Of a DNA stretch of 64,000 nucleotides, positions 18,098 through 26,433 are shown in pieces. The position numbers and the translations under genes are program-made. This DNA is from Arthrobacter globiformis (GTDB taxonomy: Bacteria > Actinomycetota > Actinomycetes > Actinomycetales > Micrococcaceae): contig NZ_JAUSZX010000001.1 of assembly GCF_030818015.1 (NCBI RefSeq), forward strand, positions 186,001 to 250,000, given 5' to 3'. Numbering within the stretch: the stretch's first letter is position 1; the number at the start of each line of letters is the position of its first letter. Under the pieces are notes generated by a model. It saw nothing but the letters and a program-made list of their open reading frames with translations. It was not told the DNA's origin and ran no database searches.

Positions 18098-19780
18098 TCA
18101 GCGGGCGCGTTCCACCCGCTTCTCGTCCCAGACCGGCTCGGCGGACTCGTACACCCTTCCGTCGGAGCCGAAGACCAGGAAGCGGTCAAAGGTCCGGGCG
18201 AACCAGCGGTCGTGCGTGACGGCAAGGACGGTGCCCTCGAAGTGGTCGATGGCCCGCTCCAAGGCCTCGGCCGAGTGCAGGTCGAGGTTGTCGGTGGGCT
18301 CGTCCAGCAGCAGCAGTGTGGCGCCGGACAGCTGCAGCAGCAGGATCTGGAACCGTGCCTGCTGTCCGCCGGACAGCGACTCGTACTTCTGTTCCGACTG
18401 TCCCGCCAGCCCGTAGCCGTCGAGTGCACCCGCAGCGGCCTCGCGCCCCAGGCCGGAACGGTGCTCGTCGCCGCGGTGCAGGATGTCCAGCAGGGTGCGG
18501 TTCATCAGGTCGGGCCGGACGTGGGTCTGCGCAAAGAACCCGGGGCGGATACGGGCGCCAAGTTTCACGGTGCCCTCGTGGGGCACTTCGGCGATTTCGA
18601 CGTCCGACACCGGAAGGTGTTCCCGCTCCGGATCAGTGCCCCCGGTGGCGAGCAGCCGCAGGAAGTGCGACTTGCCGGATCCATTGGAGCCCAGCACGCC
18701 CACCCGGTCCCCGAACCAGATCTCCGTGGAGAAGGCCTTCATCAGGCCGGTCAACTCCAGCTTTTCGGCCACGATGGCGCGCTTGGCGGTGCGCCCGCCC
18801 TTGAGCCGCATCTGCACGTTCTGCTCGATCGGCAGCGCTTCGGGCGGGCCGACCTCGAGGAACTTCGCCAGCCGGGTCTGGGCTGCGTGGTAGCGGTTGG
18901 CCATGTCCGAGCGGAAGGCAGCCTTGTTCTTGTACATGTTGACCAGTTCCTTCAGCTTCGCGTGCTCCTCGTCCCAGCGCTTGCGAAGCTCCTCGAAGCG
19001 CGCGTTCCGGTCCGCCCGCGCCTCCACGTAGGATCCGAAGCCGCCGCCGTGGATCCAGGCGCCGGCCCCGTTGATGCCCGGTTCAAGAGTGACGATGCGG
19101 CCGGCGGCGTTGTTCAGCAGCTCTCGGTCGTGGCTGATGAAGAAGACTGTTTTCTTCGAATCATTGAGCTTGTCCTCGAGCCAGCGCTTGCCCGGGACAT
19201 CGAGGTAGTTGTCCGGTTCGTCGAGGAGCAGCAGTTCGTCGGGACCGGCAAAGAGGGCCTCCAGCACCAGCCGCTTCTGCTCGCCGCCGGACAGCGTGGA
19301 CGCGCGGCGGTGCTGGGCGCGGTCAAAGGGCAGTCCCAGCGCGGCCATGCAGACCTCGTCCCAGACGGTCTCGACGTCGTACCCGCCGGCGTCTCCCCAG
19401 TCGACGATTGCCTGGGCGTACCGCATCTGGCTGGGCTCGTCGTCGTGCTCCAACATGGCCAGCTCAGCCTCATCCACGGCGCGGGCGGCGTCGGCCAGCG
19501 CCGGGGGTGCGGCGGACACCAGGAGGTCGCGGACGGTGGAGTCGTCGCGGACCTGCCCCACGAACTGCCGCATGATACCCATGTTGCCGGAGCGGCCGAT
19601 CACGCCTTCGTCCGGGGTGAGGTCTCCGGCGATGATCCGGAACAGGGTGGTCTTGCCCGTTCCGTTGGGTCCGATGAGCGCCGTCTTGGTGCCGTCAGGG
19701 ACCTTGAAGGTCACCCCATTAAGAAGCTGGGTGCCGTCGGAGAGGAAGTAGTCGATGCCGGAAACGTCAATATGGGCCAC
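18098..19780 (-). CDS. ABC-F family ATPase
   Basis: 560 aa with two ATP-binding cassettes and no membrane spans, the ABC-F plan. Cassette 1: Walker A IGPNGTGKTTLF, signature TLSGGEQKRL, Walker B LLLDEPDNYLD. A charged interdomain linker at about 250-320 is the part that reaches into the ribosomal E site in this family. Cassette 2: Walker A GSNGSGKSHFL, signature SLSGGQQARF, Walker B LLLDEPTDNLD. ABC-F proteins act on stalled or antibiotic-bound ribosomes. A GTG start at 19780 with an upstream GGAG is preferred to the longer frame from 19834. An inverted repeat lies 35 bp upstream. Confidence 0.92.
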   Translation of the reverse strand: MAHIDVSGIDYFLSDGTQLLNGVTFKVPDGTKTALIGPNGTGKTTLFRIIAGDLTPDEGVIGRSGNMGIMRQFVGQVRDDSTVRDLLVSAAPPALADAARAVDEAELAMLEHDDEPSQMRYAQAIVDWGDAGGYDVETVWDEVCMAALGLPFDRAQHRRASTLSGGEQKRLVLEALFAGPDELLLLDEPDNYLDVPGKRWLEDKLNDSKKTVFFISHDRELLNNAAGRIVTLEPGINGAGAWIHGGGFGSYVEARADRNARFEELRKRWDEEHAKLKELVNMYKNKAAFRSDMANRYHAAQTRLAKFLEVGPPEALPIEQNVQMRLKGGRTAKRAIVAEKLELTGLMKAFSTEIWFGDRVGVLGSNGSGKSHFLRLLATGGTDPEREHLPVSDVEIAEVPHEGTVKLGARIRPGFFAQTHVRPDLMNRTLLDILHRGDEHRSGLGREAAAGALDGYGLAGQSEQKYESLSGGQQARFQILLLQLSGATLLLLDEPTDNLDLHSAEALERAIDHFEGTVLAVTHDRWFARTFDRFLVFGSDGRVYESAEPVWDEKRVERAR

Positions 19781-19814
19781 CGGGCAATTCTCCCACGCCC
19801 CGCACGCCGCATTT

Positions 19815-19837
19815 TTTGTACAGATATCGTGCACAAA
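19815..19837. promoter_or_regulatory. operator-like inverted repeat upstream of the ABC-F gene
   Basis: TTTGTACA and TGCACAAA arms (7 of 8 pairs match) separated by 7 bases, in the only spacer between the PBP gene end and the ABC-F start. The position suits a repressor site or a structured leader. No regulator gene is adjacent. Confidence 0.35.
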
Positions 19838-19892
19838 TGGAGTTGCGACGAGAGGACAAAAACTCCGGGGTGGGGGTGGGAGTGCGCGGGCG

Positions 19893-21881
19893 TTAGCCGG
19901 CGGCGGTCAGGAACTTCTTCAGGAGCGGGCCGGAGGTGGTGGCGCCGAGCCCACCGTCCTCGACGAACACGGCTACGGCCAGGTCCCCATGCACGGCAAT
20001 GATCCATGCGTGGGTCTTGGGCGGGTTGGCGTTGCCGAACTCGGCGGTTCCGGTCTTGGCACCAACTGGTTCGCCGGGGACGTCGGCCAGGAATCCGGCG
20101 TGGCCGGAGGTCACCACCGCACGCATCATGTCCGCGAGGGCCGCCGCTTCGGCCTTGGTCACTGGTGTCTGGGCGGTTTTCGCGGGGGCCTCAGCTGTGA
20201 CGGTCGAGGCCGGGGCGGAACCTTCCGTTGTCGGCGCCGGGCTGGCCGACGACGATACTGCCGGAGCGGTCTCCTCCACCAGGACCGGGGACACGGGTGA
20301 GCCCTTTGCCACCGAGCCCGCCATAACGGCTGCCGACAGCGGTGACATCAGCACCCGGCCCTGGCCGATCATGGCTGCCGCGTGTTCGGTGCCCTCGGCC
20401 TCACTGGGAACGGAGCCCAGGAATGCCTCGGCTCCCAGCTTCGGGGCCTCTACGGCTACCCCGAGGGAGGTGGCGGCCGACTCCAGCTGGGCCTGGGTGA
20501 CCTTGTCCCGGGCGGCAATGAAGGCGGTGTTGCAGGAGTGGGCGAAGGCGTCACGCAGGGTCACGGATCCGAGGGAGTCCTTGGGATAGCCCTCGGCGTT
20601 CTTGAATTTCCTGCCGTCGACGGTGAGCGTGGGCGTGCATTCGACGGTGGAATCGGGGGTGAATCCGTTACGCATCATGGCGAGGGAATCCACCACCTTG
20701 AAGGTAGATCCCGGCGCGTACTGGCCTAGCATCGCGGTGTTGTAGCCGTTGCTTCCGGGTCCCGACGCGGCGGCGAGCACCGCTCCCGTGGACGGCCGGA
20801 GTGCCACGATGGCTGACGCCGGCTTGATGTCGGCAAGGGTGTCCTCGGCAAGCTGCTGCAGCTTCGTGTCGAGGGTGGTCCGCAGCGGCGTGCCGGGAAC
20901 AGCCTGCACCTCAAAGACGGTGCGCCGCGGGTCGGTGGCTGCGGCCTGGATCTCTTCCCGGGTCAGATCGGCGCGCTGCACGCGGACTACGGTGCCGTCG
21001 GTTCCGCGGAGCTGGGCGTCGTACCGCTGCTGAAGTCCGCCGGTGCCGATGACGTCGCCGGCGGTCAGGGTACCGTTGGACTTTTCAATCTGCTCCGCGC
21101 TGGCTTCGCCAACGGTGCCAAGGACAGCCCTGGCGAAGTTCCGCGTCGGTGCCAGCGGCAGTTCGTCCGGGATGGCCCTGCCACCCGGGATGGCCTCGAT
21201 CTCGGCGTCGGTCACGGCACGGTCGCTGGTGTTACGCAGGGTGATGGCGGGAACGAATGCCTCAGCCCCGGACGCCTGCACCTGCTGCACGTAGGCCGCG
21301 GGATCCACGCCCACGAGCTTGGCGAGCCTGGTGGCGGAATCTGCGGCATCGGCACCGCCCAGCTGCGGCTTGTCGATGCCCACCTTGACCACCGGGCGCA
21401 ACGTCACGAGTTTCTGGTTGCCGGCACCGAGAATGTCGGCTCGCGGGGACGACTGCGTGGCCTTGCTGAGGATCTCCCCTTCGCCCAGGTTCGGGACCAG
21501 TAGCCCGGGCGACCACACGGTAAGCCACTTGTCGCCGGATTTCCGCAGGTCGGCCGAGACCGTGTACTTCCACTCGCCGGTGGAAATCTTCCAGCTGTAG
21601 TTCAGCGGGATCCGGGCGGTGTCGCCGTCGAGCGTCAGCTCGCCCGCTTCGACGGAAGGCTTGGCCGGCGCCAGCGCCTTGAAGACCTGGTTGAGCTGGT
21701 CGTTGGCCACTGTCGAATCGCGCCCGTCGAAGGCCACCGGGCGGAGGTCCAGGCCGGCGACGGCGGAGGCCAGTTGCTTCGCTGCCGCTTCCGCGCCGCC
21801 GCGGCCGTCGTCGCAGCCCACCAGTGAGCCGCTGAGTATGAGACCGACAAGGACAAGTGAAAGTTTTTTAGTGTTCCCCAC
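19893..21881 (-). CDS. MecA-type penicillin-binding transpeptidase, lipoprotein
   Basis: 662 aa. Lipoprotein signal with lipobox LVGC (Cys23), an NTF2-like MecA N-terminal domain (about 30-140), a PBP dimerisation region, and a C-terminal transpeptidase domain with all three motifs: S-T-F-K (about residue 390), S-C-N, and K-T-G (about 607). It should cross-link peptidoglycan from the outer face of the membrane as a class B PBP. The plan matches the actinobacterial PBP2a-like lipoproteins (PbpA/PBP-lipo type), but drug resistance cannot be inferred. A Ser/Pro/Thr-rich insertion lies near residue 555. The GTG at 21881 fits the signal peptide; the longer frame does not. Confidence 0.92.
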   Translation of the reverse strand: MGNTKKLSLVLVGLILSGSLVGCDDGRGGAEAAAKQLASAVAGLDLRPVAFDGRDSTVANDQLNQVFKALAPAKPSVEAGELTLDGDTARIPLNYSWKISTGEWKYTVSADLRKSGDKWLTVWSPGLLVPNLGEGEILSKATQSSPRADILGAGNQKLVTLRPVVKVGIDKPQLGGADAADSATRLAKLVGVDPAAYVQQVQASGAEAFVPAITLRNTSDRAVTDAEIEAIPGGRAIPDELPLAPTRNFARAVLGTVGEASAEQIEKSNGTLTAGDVIGTGGLQQRYDAQLRGTDGTVVRVQRADLTREEIQAAATDPRRTVFEVQAVPGTPLRTTLDTKLQQLAEDTLADIKPASAIVALRPSTGAVLAAASGPGSNGYNTAMLGQYAPGSTFKVVDSLAMMRNGFTPDSTVECTPTLTVDGRKFKNAEGYPKDSLGSVTLRDAFAHSCNTAFIAARDKVTQAQLESAATSLGVAVEAPKLGAEAFLGSVPSEAEGTEHAAAMIGQGRVLMSPLSAAVMAGSVAKGSPVSPVLVEETAPAVSSSASPAPTTEGSAPASTVTAEAPAKTAQTPVTKAEAAALADMMRAVVTSGHAGFLADVPGEPVGAKTGTAEFGNANPPKTHAWIIAVHGDLAVAVFVEDGGLGATTSGPLLKKFLTAAG

Positions 21882-22026
21882 CGCGTTATTATCCCCCGGC
21901 GGCCGCCCGGCGCCAGCCACGCCACAACCCACCCCCGCTCCGGCACGACAAGCAGGCACTTGGCGCCCAGTGCGCCCGCGGTCAGCGGGCTCAATTGTCC
22001 GTCCGCTGTTACGGAAGAAACGCGGG

Positions 22027-23466
22027 CTAAAGGCCTAGTACAGGGACGTCCAACCCAAATATGTCTTTGAGCGCATATTTGGCCGTATGGAACCCGGACA
22101 TGCCGGTGACGCCGGGTCCGGGCGGTGTCGAGGAGGAGCACAGGTATACGCCGCGTGCAGGAGTGCGCCATGGAACGGGCGAGACGACCGGCCGCTGGAT
22201 CAGGCCCCGGGCGTCCAGGAGTCCGGCGCTGAAGTCGCCGCCGACATAGTTTTCGTTGTAGGAGGCCAGCTCTGCCGCGGTTGTGACCCTATGCCGCAGC
22301 ACGAGGTCACGGAACCCGGGGGCGAAGCGCTCCAGCTGGTCCATGACGGCCTGGCCCATGTCAACCGTGGACCCCGCAGGCACATGGCAGTAGGTCCAGA
22401 GGATGTGCCTGCCCTCCGGTGCGCGGCCGGGATCAACCACGGACGGCTGCGAAACCAGGACGTAGGGCCGCTCCGGGTGCCGGCCCCGGGACACGGCGTT
22501 CTCCGCCTCCGTCATCTCCTCCCGTGTGCCGCCGACGTGCACTGTTCCGGCCCCTGCCAGTCCTGCAGCGGTCCACGGCACGGGACCGGACAGGATGAAG
22601 TCCACCTTGCATGCGCCGTTGCCAAACCGGAAGGACTCCAGCGCGCGGCGGTAGGAGGCGGGCAGGCGGTCACCGGCGATGCGTGAGAGGGCGGGAGGCG
22701 CCACATCCAGCAGCACTGCCTTCGCCGGCTCAAGCTCGGCCAGCGACGTGACTCGGAACCCTGTCTGCAGCACGCCGCCATGGGCTTCGATGTCCTTGGT
22801 CAATGCTTCGGCGATCGCGGACGATCCGCCCACCGGGATGGGCCAGCCCCCGCTATGCGCCAAAGCGTTAAGGAGTAGGCCGGCGCCGGCCGCCGACAGC
22901 GATGGCAGCCGGGCCACGGCGTGGGCTGCCACACCGCTGACAAGGGCGGGTGCCAGGTCCTGCCGGAAGCGCAGGTTCCAGATCGGCGATCCCTGTTCGA
23001 AGGTCCGCAGTCCCAGAACGGCGGCGGCCAGCGGGTCGGCGGGAAAGCGCAGCAGCTGGTCGGACGTGATTTGCACAATGCCGTCAATGTGCCGGAGCAA
23101 CGGAGCGAGGAGCCGGCGGTAGGCCCGGCCGTCCCGGCCCAGCTCGTCGGCGGTCCGGTCGAGCGACCGGTACGCCAGGGCCGACCGGCCACCATCCAAC
23201 GGGGAGCCGAACTGCACTGGCGGCAGCTGCAGGTCCACCCGCCGCGATAGTTCGAACGCCCGGAAAAAGGGCGAGGCCAGCGCCATGGGGTGCACAGCCG
23301 AGCAGATGTCGTGCCAGTGCCCTTCCTCGATGACCTGGGACGTCCGGGATCCTCCGCCGAGCTGGTCCGCGGCCTCGTACACGTGCACCTTGAGCCCCGC
23401 TCGTGCCATGACGACGGCGGCGGCGAGTCCGTTAGGGCCGGAACCAACGACGGCGACGTCAGGCAT
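22027..23466 (-). CDS. phytoene-dehydrogenase-like FAD oxidoreductase
   Basis: 479 aa. Rossmann FAD site at the N-terminus (VAVVGSGPNGLAAAVVMARAGLKVHVYEAADQLGGGSRT), then the oxidoreductase body and a C-terminal flavin motif (VYLCSSSTPPGPGVTGMSGFHTAKYAL) as in CrtI-like desaturases and the PYROXD2 group. Carotenoid genes are not adjacent, so the substrate is open. It overlaps the end of the upstream glycosyltransferase gene by 8 bp, so the two are co-translated. The ATG at 23466 was chosen because the longer frame adds unrelated sequence from that overlap. Confidence 0.88.
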   Translation of the reverse strand: MPDVAVVGSGPNGLAAAVVMARAGLKVHVYEAADQLGGGSRTSQVIEEGHWHDICSAVHPMALASPFFRAFELSRRVDLQLPPVQFGSPLDGGRSALAYRSLDRTADELGRDGRAYRRLLAPLLRHIDGIVQITSDQLLRFPADPLAAAVLGLRTFEQGSPIWNLRFRQDLAPALVSGVAAHAVARLPSLSAAGAGLLLNALAHSGGWPIPVGGSSAIAEALTKDIEAHGGVLQTGFRVTSLAELEPAKAVLLDVAPPALSRIAGDRLPASYRRALESFRFGNGACKVDFILSGPVPWTAAGLAGAGTVHVGGTREEMTEAENAVSRGRHPERPYVLVSQPSVVDPGRAPEGRHILWTYCHVPAGSTVDMGQAVMDQLERFAPGFRDLVLRHRVTTAAELASYNENYVGGDFSAGLLDARGLIQRPVVSPVPWRTPARGVYLCSSSTPPGPGVTGMSGFHTAKYALKDIFGLDVPVLGL

Positions 23467-24928
23467 CGCGGGCGACCGTTCGCCACGGGAGCAGGGAAGC
23501 AGAGGGGCGGAGCAGATCGATCCGCAGCCTGTCCCGGGCCTTGTCGAAGGGGCCGCCGTGGGGGTCGTCCATGGCGTGCCGCCGGATGGGATCGTAGCGG
23601 GAGTCCCAGACGTCCCAGGCGACCCGCAGCATGAGATATGCAGTCGCAAGCATGTGGGCGGCGACGGCCAGGACGTAGTACGGCATGTCGATGTTGTGCT
23701 GTGAGACGCCGCCGCTGGTCACTTGGCCAAGATACATCCAGATTGCTGCCCAGTGCAGCCCCTCGATGCCCTGCCAGATCAGGAAATCACGCCACGTCGG
23801 CCGGGCGAGGGCCAGCAGCGGCACGAGCCACAGGACAAACTGGGGCGAGTAGACCTTGTTGGTGAGGATGAAGGCCGCCACAATCAGGAAGGTCAGCTGC
23901 GCAATCCGCGGCCGCTGCGGGACTGACAGGGCAAGGACCGCAATGAGGACGCACGCAAGCAGGAACACATTCAGGGCGAGCGTGTTGATGGCCTCCGGAG
24001 TGAGAAGCGTCCAGTGCACCCGCCCGGCAACCAGGTTGTAAGCAAACCAGGGCGAGCTGTAACCGGCGGGGCGGTCCTGCGTGAATTCGAAGAAGTACTT
24101 CCAGCCGGCCGGGTCCCGCGCGGCAATGGGCAGGTTGACGGCGAGCCAGGCTGCGGCGGCAGATGCTGCCGGGACTACGAAAGCACGGATCTTCCCGGTG
24201 CGCAGGGCCAGCAGGAAGATGGCGCCAAAGACCAGGACGGGGTAGAGCTTGGTGGCAGTCCCCAGGCCGATCATGACGCCGGCCAGGACCAGCCGCTCCC
24301 GGGACAGGAAATACATGCCAAGGGCCAGCATGGCCACGGCCCACATGTCCCAGTTGATCACTCCGGCGAGGACGATGCCGGGCGCCAGGGCCACCATGGC
24401 TGCGTCCCAGGGCCGCCGCCCGGTCATGCGGGCCGTGGCCAGCACGGTGACGATCCAGACGGCGACGATCAGGGTCGCGTTGACGTCGAAGTAGCCGAGG
24501 ATCCGGGCGTCCGTGACTCCCTCGCCGGGCACCAGGCGGGCCGTGATACCCGCAATCAGGCCCATCAGAACCGGGTACTCGAAGAGGGCACCCGGGGTGA
24601 AGAACGGGAAGGCCCCGTCGCCCAGGCCCCGGTTGCGGAACAACTCAGGGAAATCCGAATAGCAGGTTGCGTAGAACTGCGACGGCGTCTCCCAGCCGTT
24701 CACCCGGCAGTAGTCCTTGATGGCGATGGCAGCGAGGGCAGCGAGCACGGTCAGGATGATCAGCACGCGTTCCACTGTGAAGAAGCCGGGCGCGACCACC
24801 CCCGGCGCAGACCGGTGGCCCAGGGGCCCGCCGATGAGCTCGGTGAAGTTCCGCAGGAGCCGGTCGCTGCGGCTCGGCACCACCAGGCGGGCGAGCTTCC
24901 GATCGGGCGGCGGCTGTGTCTCCTGCAT
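23459..24928 (-). CDS. polytopic membrane glycosyltransferase (GT-C / DUF2029-like)
   Basis: 489 aa with about eleven membrane spans. The first external loop holds DYCRVNGWETPSQFYATCYSDFPELF, with the acidic residues expected of GT-C enzymes that use polyprenyl-phosphate sugars (mannosyltransferase-like, DUF2029/GT87). It would act at the outer face of the membrane, transferring sugar to a cell-envelope acceptor. No nearby gene names the acceptor; the co-translated FAD oxidoreductase could modify a lipid of the same pathway, but this is speculation. Confidence 0.8.
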   Translation of the reverse strand: MQETQPPPDRKLARLVVPSRSDRLLRNFTELIGGPLGHRSAPGVVAPGFFTVERVLIILTVLAALAAIAIKDYCRVNGWETPSQFYATCYSDFPELFRNRGLGDGAFPFFTPGALFEYPVLMGLIAGITARLVPGEGVTDARILGYFDVNATLIVAVWIVTVLATARMTGRRPWDAAMVALAPGIVLAGVINWDMWAVAMLALGMYFLSRERLVLAGVMIGLGTATKLYPVLVFGAIFLLALRTGKIRAFVVPAASAAAAWLAVNLPIAARDPAGWKYFFEFTQDRPAGYSSPWFAYNLVAGRVHWTLLTPEAINTLALNVFLLACVLIAVLALSVPQRPRIAQLTFLIVAAFILTNKVYSPQFVLWLVPLLALARPTWRDFLIWQGIEGLHWAAIWMYLGQVTSGGVSQHNIDMPYYVLAVAAHMLATAYLMLRVAWDVWDSRYDPIRRHAMDDPHGGPFDKARDRLRIDLLRPSASLLPWRTVARDA

Positions 24929-24983
24929 GGTCTCGAGCTTACCGGTGGGTCCCCGCTTAAAAGGGCGGGAGCTTAAAAGGCGA

Positions 24984-25009
24984 GAGCCCGCGCGTAGCCG
25001 CGCGGGCTC
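24984..25009 (-). terminator. terminator of the 56-aa gene unit
   Basis: Perfect 11-bp arms (24984-24994 and 24999-25009, GAGCCCGCGCG and its complement) with a four-base loop; read on the minus strand it is followed by a short T-rich tract (CGCCTTTTAAG). It lies between the 56-aa gene and the glycosyltransferase gene and insulates them. Confidence 0.8.
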
Positions 25010-25095
25010 CCTGCGGAGATGGCTGACCGATGTGGCCCATCAGATCCTCCTGATTGGTTCGAAGGGGTTGGATCCAAACCGCGAAGGGCCGGTGG

Positions 25096-25266
25096 TCAGC
25101 GCAGGCTGCTCATCTGCTGATGCATGAGCGTGTAGACGTCCTCCCGTTTCCGGTCCAGCAGCCGGCCATCGAACTGTGGCTGGGCCGATGCGGAATCGGG
25201 GCCGGAAGGGCCGGCATCACCGCTGGAATCGCGGCCGGAAAGGATCTCTTGGAGTTTGCGGAGCAT
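25096..25266 (-). CDS. small unidentified protein, 56 aa
   Basis: ATG at 25266, stop at 25096. The start is decided by a strong ribosome site (AAGGGGGTG) a few bases upstream, and a good terminator follows 87 bp after the stop, which makes a real transcript likely. The protein starts MLRKLQEILSGRDSSGDAG, has a Ser/Gly/Asp-rich disordered middle, and ends in a charged helix (LLDRKREDVYTLMHQQMSSLR). No membrane span and no cysteine. I do not recognise a family. Its 5' leader can form hairpins (see 25304-25372). Confidence 0.65.
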   Translation of the reverse strand: MLRKLQEILSGRDSSGDAGPSGPDSASAQPQFDGRLLDRKREDVYTLMHQQMSSLR

Positions 25267-25303
25267 AGTTTGTCACCCCCTTTCAGGAAATGAGGAAAAT
25301 AAT

Positions 25304-25372
25304 CCGGGCATGGCAATTGGAGCCATTCGGGCATGCAAAGAAATGGCCATAAAAAGGCAAAGAAATGCCCGG
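25304..25372 (-). promoter_or_regulatory. structured AT-rich leader upstream of the 56-aa gene
   Basis: CCGGGCAT (25304-25311) and its complement ATGCCCGG (25365-25372) can close a long stem enclosing a second stem (ATGGC/GCCAT, 25310-25314 and 25322-25326) and two copies of GCAAAGAAATG. It lies 38-106 bases before the start codon, so it could be a regulatory leader. The fold is by eye only. Confidence 0.4.
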
Positions 25373-25589
25373 TAAGGAAAAGGAATCCGCAAAAGCGGCA
25401 ATTGGCCCAAGAATCGGCAGCGCGGCAACCCCAACAAGAAGCAGGGTTCCGAATTATGGGGAGCTGCGCAACCGCGGGGTACCGCTACATCAGACCGCCG
25501 AAGTCAGAGTTTCTGAAAAGGTGGCAGAATCATCTGCCGATGTCCGGCCTGCTCTCCTGTTAAGTGGGAGAGCGGCTGAAGGGTCAGAA

Positions 25590-25685
25590 TTAGGCTCGGG
25601 CGAGTCCGTGAAGAGGGCGCGGATCAGCAACGAAGGCCGGAAACGCGGTGATGGTCATCTTCCATCCGCTAGTCAAAGTAATCAT
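25590..25685 (-). CDS. 31-codon ORF with near-perfect ribosome site
   Basis: ATG at 25685, TAA at 25590, preceded by AAAGGAGG at 8 bases spacing, the best ribosome site in the neighbourhood. The 31-residue product starts MITLTSGWKMTITAFPAF and ends PRPLHGLARA; no known family, no signal peptide, no clear membrane helix. It could be a leader peptide for the structured region and 56-aa gene 220 bp downstream, or a small protein in its own right. Coding cannot be tested on so few codons. Confidence 0.4.
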   Translation of the reverse strand: MITLTSGWKMTITAFPAFVADPRPLHGLARA

Positions 25686-25851
25686 TTTCCCAACCTCCTT
25701 TTCTGCTATGCCGTTGCTGGCTGACTGGCCGGACAACGTGCGCCATGACCCTGGCAGGTCGCTCTGGGGTCAGAAATAAAAGTACACCAAGAATGATGGG
25801 GTTGACTACTTATTTCCAAGAAATTCTGAAAATAAATCCACAAGGTGCTTT
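25686..25851. other. AT-rich spacer, no gene seen
   Basis: Part of the 585-bp gap between the 56-aa gene and the phosphatase gene. AT-richer than its surroundings (for example around 25780-25850). Nothing beyond the two small ORFs and leader listed is supported. Confidence 0.6.
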
Positions 25852-26433
25852 TTACAGACCCCAGCGGACAATGGCAGGCGTCCTTTTGTCCCAGCCCAGG
25901 GTGCAGACTTTGGCTGTTCCCAGGATGAAGTGCCGGCCCTCTTCAGGTTCGAGTTCGAGCCAGCGAGCGGTAAGGATGCGGGAAAAGTGGCCGTGGGCCA
26001 CGATCAGGACGTTGTCCAGCCCGGACTCCAGGACCCGGGCCACGATCTTGTCTGCCCGGGCGGCCACATCATGGAGCTTCTCGCCGTTGGGGACGCCGTG
26101 CGTCCAGATGAGGTAATCAGGGTTGTCCTTGCGGATCAGGTCGGAGCTGATGCCCTCGTAGTCGCCGTAGTCCCATTCAACGGCCAGCGGTTCGTGGACG
26201 GCATCGGGGAAACCGGCGAGTTCCGCGGTCCGCCGCGCTCGGCGCAGCGGAGAGGTCAGGACCAGGTCGAAATCGACGGTGTCCAGGATCCTGCGCGCCT
26301 CGACGGCCTGCTGCTCGCCCTCCACCGTCAGGGGAAGATCCGTCAGTCCGGTGTACTGGCCGCTCTTGGACCATTCGGTTTCGCCGTGCCGCAGGATCCA
26401 GAGCTGGGGGCGGGCGATGTTGGCGGCGTTCAC
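25852..26433 (-). CDS. histidine phosphatase family protein
   Basis: 193 aa with the phosphoglycerate-mutase-like signature LRHGETEWSKSGQYTG (catalytic His, Arg) near residue 15 and the second His in LIVAHGHFSRILTARWL. The conserved RARRT site (SPLRRARRTAEL) is present. Members dephosphorylate sugar phosphates or other small esters; the substrate is unknown. It overlaps the pcnA end by 4 bp, so the two are translationally coupled, a link conserved in related genomes. The short length and lack of the dPGM insertions argue against glycolytic mutase. Confidence 0.9.
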   Translation of the reverse strand: MNAANIARPQLWILRHGETEWSKSGQYTGLTDLPLTVEGEQQAVEARRILDTVDFDLVLTSPLRRARRTAELAGFPDAVHEPLAVEWDYGDYEGISSDLIRKDNPDYLIWTHGVPNGEKLHDVAARADKIVARVLESGLDNVLIVAHGHFSRILTARWLELEPEEGRHFILGTAKVCTLGWDKRTPAIVRWGL

